The position numbers and the translations under genes are program-made. The notes below the pieces were generated by a model. That model saw nothing but the letters and a program-made list of their open reading frames with translations. It searched no databases and was not told the origin of the DNA. Shown here piece by piece: positions 16,289 to 24,498 of a DNA stretch of 64,000 nucleotides. How positions within the stretch are numbered: position 1 is the stretch's first letter; every line of letters starts with the position of its first letter. The DNA comes from Drouetiella hepatica Uher 2000/2452 (GTDB taxonomy: Bacteria; Cyanobacteriota; Cyanobacteriia; Elainellales; Elainellaceae). The stretch is taken from assembly GCA_019359505.1 (NCBI GenBank), contig JAHHHD010000027.1, forward strand, positions 1-64,000, given 5' to 3'.

Positions 16289-16969
16289 CTAAGAGCTAAC
16301 GCCGGATTCTTGTGATTCTTCAACTATCTCAGCACCTTCAGGCTCTAAAGGGGCTTTGCCGGAGAGGCGATCGCTGATTTTTCTCAGTACGCCATTGATA
16401 AACCGATGCCCTTCATCACCGCTATAGCGCTTGGCAAGCTCGATCGCCTCATCGATCGCCACTTTTTGGGGTACGCCTAAAATCCACATTTCGGTCGTGG
16501 CAATTCGCAGAATGTCCTGATCAATCCGTGCCAGCCGATGCATCTGCCAGTCCACCATCGAAGCATTGATCAGCTGGTCAACCTCTACGCGGTTTGCCTG
16601 CACATTGGTCAGTAGCTCCATGACGTAAGCTCTTACTTCTTTTTGGTTGGCAAGCTGGATGAATTCAGGTATTTCTAGCGCTGCCCCCACCCGATTAATT
16701 GCCGTTTGCGCTAGCTCTAGCGCCTCGTTCACCATTGCTCTAGCGCTCTGCACATCGATCGCCCTAGTTTCGCTGCTGAGCAACCGTTCATTGCCCCGCG
16801 CCACTTCGGCAGATGCCGTTTCTAGGGTATCCTGCACTTCGGTACTCAGCGTCCGAATGGCGGCTAAAAGCACATCTTGAAGCTGCTGTGCCTGAATCTT
16901 TTCGGGCTTGCTGGGTAGCTGACCAATGCTGAGAAGGGCGAGTTCGCGGGAGACGTGACGGGCTTGCAT
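16289..16969 (-). CDS. nusB: Transcription antitermination factor NusB
   Basis: 226 residues, longer than the ~140 of enterobacteria but normal for cyanobacteria, which have an insertion after the first helices. The N-terminus [18 protein letters not shown] and the C-terminal core [44 protein letters not shown] match NusB. It binds boxA RNA with NusE (S10) and promotes rRNA antitermination. It is in the same direction as ftsY and may be cotranscribed. Confidence 0.95.
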   Translation of the reverse strand: MQARHVSRELALLSIGQLPSKPEKIQAQQLQDVLLAAIRTLSTEVQDTLETASAEVARGNERLLSSETRAIDVQSARAMVNEALELAQTAINRVGAALEIPEFIQLANQKEVRAYVMELLTNVQANRVEVDQLINASMVDWQMHRLARIDQDILRIATTEMWILGVPQKVAIDEAIELAKRYSGDEGHRFINGVLRKISDRLSGKAPLEPEGAEIVEESQESGVSS

Positions 16970-17043
16970 GGGGGAAGAAAATGGGGAATAGGAAGATTAG
17001 AGAGTGGGAAAGATGCGTTTAAGCAGTGGGTTTAACACTGGGT

Positions 17044-18849
17044 TTAACGCTTTAGGGGCAAATTGATTCGCAAAAGTTGATAGACCGAGAAGTTGGCGAT
17101 CGTCTCATAACGATAGCGATCGGCATCTAGCAAACCCGATTCTTTGAGCTTGCGGGTGCGACCCAATACCAGGATAGAGGGTGGTTTAGGTCTTTGGGCG
17201 GCAAGTTTGACCAAACGCCGAGGCACATCGTCTAATTCTTCGATGTAGGTAATCGGACGCTGAGTATAGAACACCATTGAGGGTTTGGCAAAGCCCACCA
17301 TGACGGCAGGCTCCGCAGGCTGCTGTGCTTGGACGATCGCGACTGCCATTTGCCGTAGAGGCAGCTGTCTTTGCGAGTCCATAATCGCTGTGGCGGGCAT
17401 CAGCACCAGCAAAACAAAGGCGGTAAAGCCAACTAAATTCACGCCCCAGAGCCAGCGCCCCTGACGGCGAATTTGCAGAGCTAGGGCAACGATCGCAGCA
17501 CTTCCCCAGATGACGGCTCCGACGATTAAAATACCCGACTGCTCTAGCAATTCCGGCAGCTTGGGCATCTCAGGATCATCCCCCATCCAGCGGGTGCAGT
17601 AGAGAATGGCTCCTGCTAAGCTAACCAATAGACCGACATTCGCCCAATGGCTGATCGCCGTCGCACGATTAGGGCGCGATCGCGTCATCTGGTCACTCCA
17701 GAATAGCGCCGTCAGAATTGCCGCAGCGGGCAGCAGCGGAATCGTATAGCTGGGTAGCTTAGTGACAGCGATCGTAAAGAAGCCAAAGATCACCCCAAAC
17801 CAGACCCAGGCAAACAGCCCCAACTGCGCTGAGCGAGGCTGCTGCTGCCAGTAACGGCGTTGCCAAAATTGCAGTCGGGCGATCGCAATAGGCAGATGAA
17901 TTGACCAGGGCAAAAATCCGATGGGCACGACCAGAAAGTAGAAATACCAGGGAGCCGAGTGGCGATTCACGACTTGAGTAAACCGCTCAAAGTTGTGATA
18001 GCCAAAAAATGCGTTGATATAGGCTTCACCATTCGCCTGAATGACCAGCACAAACCAGGGAAGAGCGATCGCCGCAAACAGTAGCCCCCCCCACAGCAGC
18101 CGCATTTCCCTTAAGACAGGGCGTAACTTGCCCACGTACAGCAGGAAAACCAGAACGATCAGCCCTGGAATAATCGCTCCTACAGGGCCTTTGGTCAGTA
18201 CGGCTAGGGCGGTTAGGACATAGAAAGCCAGATACCACCGTCCCTGAGCTTTTGGGCGATCGGGCTGGGCATAGGCGACGAAAAAGGCAAGCAGTGCCGA
18301 ACCGATGCAGCCATTCAGCAGCATATCCGACACGCCCGTTCTGCCCCAAACGATCGTCTGCGGATTAAGGGCAATGAGAGCCGAGCCGATCGCCGCCGAC
18401 AGCCAAAGCTGGAGCGAAGTCTGAGTAGCAGCAGGCTGAGAAGGAAAGGAATCTAGCGCAGCCGGACTGGCATAGCCAAATCGCCGTAGGGTATAGAATC
18501 CTAGCCCAGTTAGCGCCGTTGCCGCGATCGCCGATGGAAACCGAGCCGACCACTCGTTGACGCCGAAGATTTTGTAGGCGATCGCCGCGATCCAATAGAC
18601 AAGAGCGGGCTTATCAAAGCGGGTGACTCCGTTAAAATAAGGCGTAACCCAATCTCCGGTAACGTTCATTTGACGCGCCGCTTCTGCAAACAATGGCTCT
18701 GTCTCATCCACTAGCCCAATGCTGCCGAGATGTAGCCAAAAGGCAACAAAGGTGACTAGGGCAACCCAGGCAATAGAGCAGATCCAGGCAAACCGAGGCT
18801 GCTTTTCGAACCTTGTCACCCTAGATTGAATCCAATTGTCGCGTTCCAA
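17044..18849 (-). CDS. ArnT/PMT-like membrane glycosyltransferase
   Basis: 601 residues starting at a TTG (18849), since the first ATG would remove the first membrane helix. About 11-12 hydrophobic segments are seen. The first extracytoplasmic loop carries GLVDETEPLFAEAARQM, the acidic DE motif of GT-C enzymes such as ArnT and PMT, followed by FDKPALVYW. A soluble C-terminal portion of about 100 residues follows. Family members transfer a sugar from a polyprenyl phosphate donor to lipid or protein on the outer face of the membrane. The acceptor is unknown here. Confidence 0.88.
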   Translation of the reverse strand: MERDNWIQSRVTRFEKQPRFAWICSIAWVALVTFVAFWLHLGSIGLVDETEPLFAEAARQMNVTGDWVTPYFNGVTRFDKPALVYWIAAIAYKIFGVNEWSARFPSAIAATALTGLGFYTLRRFGYASPAALDSFPSQPAATQTSLQLWLSAAIGSALIALNPQTIVWGRTGVSDMLLNGCIGSALLAFFVAYAQPDRPKAQGRWYLAFYVLTALAVLTKGPVGAIIPGLIVLVFLLYVGKLRPVLREMRLLWGGLLFAAIALPWFVLVIQANGEAYINAFFGYHNFERFTQVVNRHSAPWYFYFLVVPIGFLPWSIHLPIAIARLQFWQRRYWQQQPRSAQLGLFAWVWFGVIFGFFTIAVTKLPSYTIPLLPAAAILTALFWSDQMTRSRPNRATAISHWANVGLLVSLAGAILYCTRWMGDDPEMPKLPELLEQSGILIVGAVIWGSAAIVALALQIRRQGRWLWGVNLVGFTAFVLLVLMPATAIMDSQRQLPLRQMAVAIVQAQQPAEPAVMVGFAKPSMVFYTQRPITYIEELDDVPRRLVKLAAQRPKPPSILVLGRTRKLKESGLLDADRYRYETIANFSVYQLLRINLPLKR

Positions 18850-19006
18850 TGTCTGCCGCCTCTATCGAACAAATTACCCAAAGAAGTTTACCTAAAGAAG
18901 ATCAGTAAGCAAGTCAGTGCTCAAAACCTTAGACTAATCCAGTGACGCTGGGTGCCTCCACGATCGCATTCAGACCTTACTTTACTGGAAATTTGCCTTC
19001 GGAAAA

Positions 19007-19045
19007 ATCTGCCCCTGAAAATCTGCCCCTGAAAATCTGCTCAGG
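19007..19045. repeat. 14-bp tandem repeats
   Basis: Two exact 14-bp units atctgcccctgaaa (19007-19020, 19021-19034) and a partial third occur at the 3' border of the hypothetical gene whose stop is at 19041. They are another example of the short tandem repeats scattered through this region. Confidence 0.6.
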
Positions 19046-19640
19046 GCTGCAAATTCAGCAGCCATTCCTGTGCGGTCAAGTTCCAAGTGGGCAGCGCAGT
19101 TTTTCCCACAACGTAAGGCCCCCAGTAGCGACGAGAGCCATCCTGAGCAAATGCCATTAGTACGTCTCCAGTCTGAAGCTGCAATGTGCCATCTGGGAGT
19201 GAAAGCTTTAACCCCTTAGATTTACCTTCGCCCGGAGCAAAATCCCAGTGAACGGGCTGTTCGTAACTGCGGTTTTCAGAGTCTACTGCACCTTCTTCGA
19301 CCGTGCCGGGTTTTTGGGACAGTAGAGCCACCCGCACAGGATACTCAGTTTGGTTGCTAACGCGCAGGTTTTGGGCGCTGGATGCCTCCGGCTTTTGAGA
19401 AGTATCCGGGACTGAGGGCGAGGCAGGCGTAGGAGCAACGCTGGGTGCTGCGGCAGGCGAGACGGGCGAGGCAACGGGCGATCGCTCAAATGATTCAGAG
19501 TTTGCTGCACTCTGCTCTGGGGGAGCGGGTTCAGTCAAAACTTGTACCTCAAACCTAGAGAAGAGCAACGCAGTCAAACACACTCCCATCACTCCAATAA
19601 TGGCTGGATAAAGCTTCAGCTTTAGATTGTCGGTCAGCAT
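19041..19640 (-). CDS. Membrane-anchored protein of unknown function
   Basis: 199 residues. A hydrophobic segment at about 12-28 (IIGVMGVCLTALLF) acts as an anchor or signal. A Pro/Ser/Ala-rich linker follows (about 35-90). The C-terminal domain (about 95-199) is beta-rich with RVSNQTEYPVRVALL, VHWDFAPGEG and YWGPYVVG. This plan resembles small conserved cyanobacterial periplasmic proteins, but I do not recognise a characterised family. The gene stands alone, with its 3' end inside short tandem repeats. Confidence 0.7.
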   Translation of the reverse strand: MLTDNLKLKLYPAIIGVMGVCLTALLFSRFEVQVLTEPAPPEQSAANSESFERSPVASPVSPAAAPSVAPTPASPSVPDTSQKPEASSAQNLRVSNQTEYPVRVALLSQKPGTVEEGAVDSENRSYEQPVHWDFAPGEGKSKGLKLSLPDGTLQLQTGDVLMAFAQDGSRRYWGPYVVGKTALPTWNLTAQEWLLNLQP

Positions 19641-19861
19641 ACCCGTCTCTTAAATGACTCTTGACGTTTAGTCACTGCTCTCCTTCTCTACTCTAGTTAT
19701 TCGTTTCAGTCTTGCGGACAATTTAGCGCTCTTCTCAGCATATTTTCTAGAAGATTTAAGGCTTTGGATATTTGAGGCGATCGCTTTCTTAAAAATTCCC
19801 TGGCGTGATAGGCTTCAGGGCATTAGCATTTTTCATGGCTATTTGAGGCGCGGCGCAGGCT

Positions 19862-20212
19862 ATGCAGAATACTCGGCTCAACACATTATTCGATGATGTC
19901 CTAGGACAGTTTGGGCGCTGGCTACGCAACCCCTGGCGACGGACTTCGCTGCTGTTGATTAGTCTGCTGCTGGGTAACTTTCTGGCAACAACGATCTCGA
20001 CGATCGCTGGACAAAAGGCTGAGCCGGATGTGGCGATCGCAATTTTGCTGGTTTTGTTGACAGAGGGCACCAGCTGGTGGGTGTATCGGAATCGCCGCAG
20101 AGAAAACAATGCAGCAGATAGAGCAAATTCTGTAGTTTTAGAGCTGTTTAACGGCACTAAGCTGGGATTGACCTACGGCTTATTTGTAGAGGCTTTTAAA
20201 CTCGGCAGCTAA
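19862..20212 (+). CDS. ycf20: Ycf20-like protein (DUF565)
   Basis: 116 residues with hydrophobic segments near 28-45 (LLLISLLLGNFLATTIS) and 53-72, and a C-terminal NGTKLGLTYGLFVEAFKLGS motif. This is the pattern of Ycf20/DUF565, found in cyanobacteria and plastids. In a green alga a Ycf20 homologue has been linked to non-photochemical quenching; the molecular role is not known. The gene ends 15 bp before glyK on the same strand, so the two may be cotranscribed. Confidence 0.85.
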   Translation: MQNTRLNTLFDDVLGQFGRWLRNPWRRTSLLLISLLLGNFLATTISTIAGQKAEPDVAIAILLVLLTEGTSWWVYRNRRRENNAADRANSVVLELFNGTKLGLTYGLFVEAFKLGS

Positions 20213-20227
20213 AGGGTTAAACCGACC

Positions 20228-21274
20228 GTGAGCAGGCGCATCTGGGACTCAAACTGGACTATGAACTGGAGCATGGGTCATGGGGCAATTAACCCTCTAG
20301 GCTCTTTCCCAGAAGAGCGATCGCGCCTGCTTCAAGCCATCTATCCCTCTCTGCAAGAATTTTGTATTCATACTTTGGGCTGGCAAACCTGCCCGATCGA
20401 GATCCTGCGAGATTTGTGGCTGCCGCTGGCAATGCAGCTACAGGTTTGGCAACGGCAGGCTTGGGATCAGTCACAGCGTCCTCTAATTCAAGGGATTTTG
20501 GGTGGACAAGGCACCGGAAAAACGACCCTGGCGGCAATTCTGACGCAAATTCTCAACCTCCTGGGATTGCAGGTGTGTCAACTCTCAATTGACGACCTCT
20601 ACAAAACCTATAGCGATCGCCAACAGCTCCAGCAGGCTGATCCCCGCTTTTGCTGGCGAGGGCCTCCAGGCACCCATGATGTTGAGTTAGGCATTGCCGT
20701 ACTGCAACGCCTACGTCAGTCTCAGCCCGTCGAGTTACCTCGGTTTGACAAGTCAGCGCATGGGGGAATGGGCGATCGCGCTCTACCTGAACCTATCGCT
20801 CAGGCAGACATTGTGTTTTTAGAAGGCTGGTTTGTCGGAGTGCGCCCAGTAGACCCAATCGCCTTTGACACGGCTCCACCGCCAATTGTCACTGCTGCCG
20901 ATCGCGCCTTTGCCCGTGAGGTCAACGATCGCCTCCAAGACTACTTGCCTCTGTGGGATCTGCTCGATCGCCTCATTGTGCTGGCACCCACCGACTATCG
21001 CTACAGCAAGCAGTGGCGACGTGAAGCCGAACATCGGATGATTGCGGCAGGCAAACCGGGCATGACCGATGGCGAGATAGATCGATTTGTGGAGTATTTT
21101 TGGCGATCGCTCCACCCAGAGCTGTTCATTGCCCCGCTACTGGGCAAATCAAATTTGAGCGAAACCAGCTCAGCCGATTACGTAATTGAAATAGATGCCA
21201 ATCATTGCCCTACCCGGCTGTATAGCCCTACCCAACCGGATCGCCCTACCCAATCCGCGTCACCTGCTGATTGA
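20228..21274 (+). CDS. glyK: D-glycerate 3-kinase
   Basis: 348 residues from a GTG at 20228; an ATG at 20261 is an alternative. The P-loop GGQGTGKTT lies near 96-104, followed by QLSIDDLYKTY and GPPGTHDVELG, all conserved in plant-type glycerate kinase. LEGWFVGVRP near 200 and the C-terminal RMIAAGKPGMTDGEIDRFVEYFWR complete the match. The enzyme phosphorylates D-glycerate to 3-phosphoglycerate, the last step of photorespiration, returning carbon to the Calvin cycle. Its 3' end overlaps the convergent SAM hydrolase gene by 29 bp. Confidence 0.93.
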   Translation: MSRRIWDSNWTMNWSMGHGAINPLGSFPEERSRLLQAIYPSLQEFCIHTLGWQTCPIEILRDLWLPLAMQLQVWQRQAWDQSQRPLIQGILGGQGTGKTTLAAILTQILNLLGLQVCQLSIDDLYKTYSDRQQLQQADPRFCWRGPPGTHDVELGIAVLQRLRQSQPVELPRFDKSAHGGMGDRALPEPIAQADIVFLEGWFVGVRPVDPIAFDTAPPPIVTAADRAFAREVNDRLQDYLPLWDLLDRLIVLAPTDYRYSKQWRREAEHRMIAAGKPGMTDGEIDRFVEYFWRSLHPELFIAPLLGKSNLSETSSADYVIEIDANHCPTRLYSPTQPDRPTQSASPAD

Positions 21275-22034
21275 TGCGGGGGTTGCCAAAACGCGACCAG
21301 GCGCTGCCGCCTCTGAGGAATAGCTCCATCCAGCGAATAGGTTTGCCGTTAGAGTCGAGCCAGCCAGAGCTGCCGGGGGCAAAGGCAAGCGTTCCTTCAG
21401 AAACCCTGAAACTGCCGTCAGAATAGATCGCATCGCTGACCACATCGCCGATGCGAATCACAATTTTGGTTTCCGGTTGCAGAGACAGCGTATCCGCCGG
21501 AATCGTCGTTTTGATATTGCCATAGCCATCAATCCAAGCAATCCGATCGGTGGGCGCATCAGGAATTTGACTAGGGTCGATCGCCTCTCCTAACACGCTG
21601 AGGTCTGCTTGAGCGATCGCTCCCGCCGCCGGGGGAAAGACATCCCGCGATCGAAATTGGGAGCCGCCCCTCGACACATTAATCGTGTGCAGCGCTTTAG
21701 CATGGTGCTTAATGAACGACAGCGTATAGCCCGCGTTCACGCCCACGACCTGGACTCCGTTGGGTAACAAGGCATAGGTCAAGCCTTCTCCTTCGTTGTC
21801 TCGACGGGCTTCAGGGTCATCTTGACGCGGAGCGCAGTTGTGATAGATCAAGCGATCGCTCGTCCCTGGGTTTAAGCCGAGTTGCGCAATCCAAAATCCG
21901 GTCGCTAGGGTGCTAAAAGGCGGCACGGAAAGCTCATGAATTTGAGCCTGGGGCAGCGCCAGCAGTAGCCGCTGTTTGACTTCGGCAAAGGCTGGATCAC
22001 CCGTCCCATAATCGGCGATTAAAGAAATAAACAT
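21246..22034 (-). CDS. SAM hydroxide adenosyltransferase (SAM hydrolase, DUF62 family)
   Basis: 262 residues. The N-terminal FISLIADYGTGDPAFAEVK contains the D-Y-G-D-type motif of the fluorinase/chlorinase/SAM-hydrolase family. The middle has SRDVFPPAAGAIA, matching the conserved RD-F-PAAA motif that includes the activating arginine and aspartate, and the C-terminal half has DRIAWIDGYGNIKTTIP. Family members split S-adenosylmethionine to adenosine and methionine using water, or halogenate it in rare cases. The halogenase loop cannot be assigned by eye, so hydrolase is the default. The gene overlaps glyK tail-to-tail. Confidence 0.85.
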   Translation of the reverse strand: MFISLIADYGTGDPAFAEVKQRLLLALPQAQIHELSVPPFSTLATGFWIAQLGLNPGTSDRLIYHNCAPRQDDPEARRDNEGEGLTYALLPNGVQVVGVNAGYTLSFIKHHAKALHTINVSRGGSQFRSRDVFPPAAGAIAQADLSVLGEAIDPSQIPDAPTDRIAWIDGYGNIKTTIPADTLSLQPETKIVIRIGDVVSDAIYSDGSFRVSEGTLAFAPGSSGWLDSNGKPIRWMELFLRGGSAWSRFGNPRINQQVTRIG

Positions 22035-22159
22035 AGGATGACAAAAAATAGAGAGGAAGGGGTGTAATGTGACTTTAACTTTAATGCAGTCATGCAGTTG
22101 ACTTGAGTGTTATGGCAGCATTGGGTAGGAGCGATCGCCCAGCCGTCATGAGTGCATGG

Positions 22160-22253
22160 CATTACGAATTGAGTTAGGACGAGTTATTTTTTGAGAGCCG
22201 CGCTCCGCGCGGCTCTCAAAAAATAACTTATTAGATCTTAAGCGCGTAGCGCT
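22160..22253. repeat. 94-bp palindromic repeat element, copy B
   Basis: It has the same flanks and orientation as copy A at 10697-10790, with a perfect 17-bp inverted repeat (22183-22199 and 22211-22227) and identical terminal gcgcgtagcgct. The 11-base loop (22200-22210) is inverted relative to copy A. This suggests a mobile or recombining non-coding element. Confidence 0.75.
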
Positions 22254-22497
22254 GTAAAACAGGACGCTATGATACTGTGACATTCTGATGCAAAGCACGA
22301 GACTGACCCAATAGCATTTCCACCGCCCTCGGAAAATTAGTAAGCTCTATAATGATTGTCCAAGTTTTAGCCAACCTCAAAACCTCCTTTTAGGAAGCTA
22401 AGGCACTTTACTCATCAGATCTACGTCAGTCTAGAATCATATCTGGAATCTTGTAAGGGCAAGTGATTCTGTAAGCCGCTAGCATCACCAAGCTTTC

Positions 22498-22525
22498 AAA
22501 ATCTAAAATCCAAAATCTAAAATCC
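22498..22525. repeat. Heptamer tandem repeats
   Basis: Alternating aaaatct and aaaatcc units occur four times in a row. Such AT-rich heptamer arrays (STRR type) are common in filamentous cyanobacteria. It ends 12 bp before the DUF2808 start codon, so it forms part of that leader. Confidence 0.75.
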
Positions 22526-22537
22526 AAAACCGTTCCT

Positions 22538-23080
22538 ATGTTGCATAAGAAATCCTCAAGGCTTCGCCTAGTTTCCATTTTGGCTGTGACAGCTTGCCTC
22601 GTGACAGGTCTAGCCGCAGTGACACAGGCACAGGGCACCCCAGGTCTCACCATTTTTAGCGGAGTTCGGAGCGAAAACCAGTTAGGCTACAAGCTAGACT
22701 ACGAAGGAAAGCTGGGCGCACGCGATCGCTACCATCTCCGTATCCCTTCTCGCAAGATGGAATTTGCGGTTTCGCGGCTGGTGATCAACTATCCCGATAC
22801 CTACGAAGGCACCTTTGATCCCGAAGCGGTACGAGTTGAGGTGGCTGGCGATAGGGTGGCGCTAGAAGATGTGTCGTGGGATCGGGAAAACCGGGCGATC
22901 GATATCTATCCTCAAGAACCAATTCCAGCAGGTAAGCGGGTAGAGGTTGTGTTGTCTAACGTCTACAACCCTACTCGGCTCGGTACGCACTATTTCAATG
23001 CGTCCATTCAGTCTCCTGGCGATCTGCCTTTGACCCGCTACGTGGGCACTTGGATCATCAACATTGGTAGCGATAACTAA
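22538..23080 (+). CDS. DUF2808 secreted protein
   Basis: 180 residues. The N-terminus is a signal peptide (basic start, hydrophobic stretch about 11-30, cleavage near AQA-QG). The mature part has GVRSENQLGYKLDYEGKLG, ARDRYHLRIPS, INYPDTYEGTFDP and a C-terminal NVYNPTRLGTHYFNAS, matching DUF2808, a family almost confined to cyanobacteria. It is predicted to be exported to the periplasm or cell surface. The function is unknown. It is transcribed towards rpmH. Confidence 0.85.
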   Translation: MLHKKSSRLRLVSILAVTACLVTGLAAVTQAQGTPGLTIFSGVRSENQLGYKLDYEGKLGARDRYHLRIPSRKMEFAVSRLVINYPDTYEGTFDPEAVRVEVAGDRVALEDVSWDRENRAIDIYPQEPIPAGKRVEVVLSNVYNPTRLGTHYFNASIQSPGDLPLTRYVGTWIINIGSDN

Positions 23081-23125
23081 GCCCACATCCCGCGCCAGCT
23101 ATCCCCTACTTTTTTTTGAGAAGTT

Positions 23126-23160
23126 TAGAAATTGCTCGATTTGCAGTCGAGCAATTTCTA
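23126..23160 (+). terminator. Hairpin downstream of the DUF2808 gene
   Basis: A perfect 14-bp inverted repeat (23126-23139 and 23147-23160) with a 7-base loop lies 46 bp after the stop codon. It is not followed by T residues, although a T-run precedes it. Its role as a terminator is uncertain. Confidence 0.4.
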
Positions 23161-23245
23161 GGATAAAAGGACAGCGGTTGCAGCTTCAGAGTGCTAATAT
23201 GATGGACTGTGAGTTTTTAACTTTTGGTAATGGAGCAGGGCACTC

Positions 23246-23389
23246 ATGACTAAGCGCACCCTAGAAGGAACAAGCCGTAAGCGGAGAAGAAAGTCTGGCT
23301 TTAGAGCGCGGATGCGGACTGCCACAGGCAGACGAGTAATTAGGGCACGTCGGAGCAGAGGTCGGGTACGGTTATCAGTTTCTCAATAG
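23246..23389 (+). CDS. rpmH: 50S ribosomal protein L34
   Basis: 47 residues. The start [20 protein letters not shown] and the following [18 protein letters not shown] are diagnostic of L34, with a very high arginine content. It is a small ribosomal protein that binds 23S rRNA early in assembly. It heads the conserved block rpmH-rnpA-PH-yidC-jag. The 111-bp gap to rnpA is typical of cyanobacteria. Confidence 0.97.
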   Translation: MTKRTLEGTSRKRRRKSGFRARMRTATGRRVIRARRSRGRVRLSVSQ

Positions 23390-23500
23390 TTTTGGTCTAG
23401 TAGCCCCAGTCATGTACAGTTACCCAACTCACCCATCTCCCTGTAGGCTCCATGTTGTGCACTACCCAGGTTATGGGCGCTTTCGCGTGGGTCGCTGACA

Positions 23501-23914
23501 GTGGCTCTGCCCAAGCCCCACAGGCTGCGAAAACGACAGGACTTTAACGCAATCTATAAATCTGGGCTGCGTCGCTCAACGGCACACCTGACTTTAAGAG
23601 CGTTGCGGCGAACCGACCTCAATCCCGTAGTGACTTCTGATCAGGCGATCGATTTAGATGGCTATAGCTTAACTCAGGGCTACCCAACTCAGTTGGGCAT
23701 CTCAGTCAGCCAAAAGGTTAGTAAAAGAGCAGTGGTGAGAAACCTTATTAAGCGAAGGTTGCGAGTCGCCTTTTTTTCTCTGTTACCCCAAATGTCGTCG
23801 GGCTGGCAGGTTGTCATTGTCGTAAAGCCAGGTGCGGCTGAGTGCGATTACGGGCAATTTCTGCAAGAATTAAAACAGTTGTTGATCAAGGCTGAGGTGA
23901 TGAATGGCAGTTAA
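23501..23914 (+). CDS. rnpA: Ribonuclease P protein component
   Basis: 137 residues starting at GTG (23501). The N-terminus ALPKPHRLRKRQDFNAIYKSG and the RNP-like motif KVSKRAVVRNLIKRRLR near 80-96, with VIVVKPGA further on, match RnpA. It binds the catalytic RNA of RNase P for 5' processing of tRNA precursors. A short insertion between beta strands (about 40-65) is usual in cyanobacteria. Its 3' end overlaps the next gene by 11 bp. Confidence 0.95.
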   Translation: MALPKPHRLRKRQDFNAIYKSGLRRSTAHLTLRALRRTDLNPVVTSDQAIDLDGYSLTQGYPTQLGISVSQKVSKRAVVRNLIKRRLRVAFFSLLPQMSSGWQVVIVVKPGAAECDYGQFLQELKQLLIKAEVMNGS

Positions 23915-24299
23915 TGAAGAGGTGTACTACGAGGGTGGTCCTCATTGGGGCGATTTAATCACTAATATCTTGCTAGGGTTCACGGTCATTTGCCTGCCTC
24001 TCACCTTTGGGGCAATCGCCCGTGCTGTTTGGTTGCGCTATCGCATTACCGATCGCCGTCTTTCTGTCATTGGTGGATGGATGGGACGTGAGCGTTCAGA
24101 CATCATCTACTCCGAAATTGCTAAGGTGGTCACTGTGCCACGCGGGCTGGGCGCTTGGGGCGATATGGTGATTACCTTAAAGGACGGTAGCCGTCTGGAG
24201 CTGAGAGCAATGCCCCGATTTCGAGAGGTCTACACCTTTATCACCAGCAAGATTTCGACCAAGGCACAGGATGCCAGTGGAGCGATCGGCACTAAATAG
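23904..24299 (+). CDS. PH-domain membrane protein (bPH type)
   Basis: 131 residues. One or two hydrophobic segments lie at about 13-45 (LITNILLGFTVICLPLTFGAI), followed by a bacterial pleckstrin-like domain with YRITDRRLSVIGGW, DIIYSEIAKVVTVPRG and DMVITLKDGSRLELRAMPRF. The gene overlaps rnpA by 11 bp and precedes yidC, the usual cyanobacterial order. The domain may bind lipids or other membrane proteins. A role in membrane protein insertion is inferred only from neighbourhood. Confidence 0.85.
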   Translation: MAVNEEVYYEGGPHWGDLITNILLGFTVICLPLTFGAIARAVWLRYRITDRRLSVIGGWMGRERSDIIYSEIAKVVTVPRGLGAWGDMVITLKDGSRLELRAMPRFREVYTFITSKISTKAQDASGAIGTK

Positions 24300-24326
24300 G
24301 TGCTGAATAAGCCTGGGATGGTAATT

Positions 24327-24367
24327 AGTGCTGAGATAGCAAGTGATCAGTGCTGAGATAGCAAGTG
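24327..24367. repeat. 19-bp direct repeat
   Basis: The sequence agtgctgagatagcaagtg occurs exactly twice (24327-24345 and 24349-24367) with a 3-base spacer, followed by a degenerate third unit. It lies in the 199-bp gap between the PH-domain gene and yidC. Confidence 0.75.
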
Positions 24368-24498
24368 TTGAGATATAAGCGCTGAGTAGACCATAAATTG
24401 GGTAACCGCATTCAATCGGCGGGTATTCACTACACAGTTTTCTAGGTTGGATAAGTTAGATTTAGACAGACGCTCAGAGACGCAGGTAGACACAACGC

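Larger units (their letters stand above)
22035..22537. other. Intergenic region with palindromic repeat and heptamer repeats
   Basis: This 503-bp gap separates divergent genes for the SAM hydrolase and the DUF2808 protein. It holds copy B of the 94-bp palindromic element and four heptamer repeats just before the DUF2808 start. No convincing gene is seen. The remaining parts presumably hold the two promoters, but no clear -10/-35 pair stands out. Confidence 0.6.

Noticed and set aside
23126-23160. Hairpin after DUF2808 as a confident terminator
   Set aside because: The stem is strong, but no T-tract follows it on either strand, so it is listed only at low confidence.
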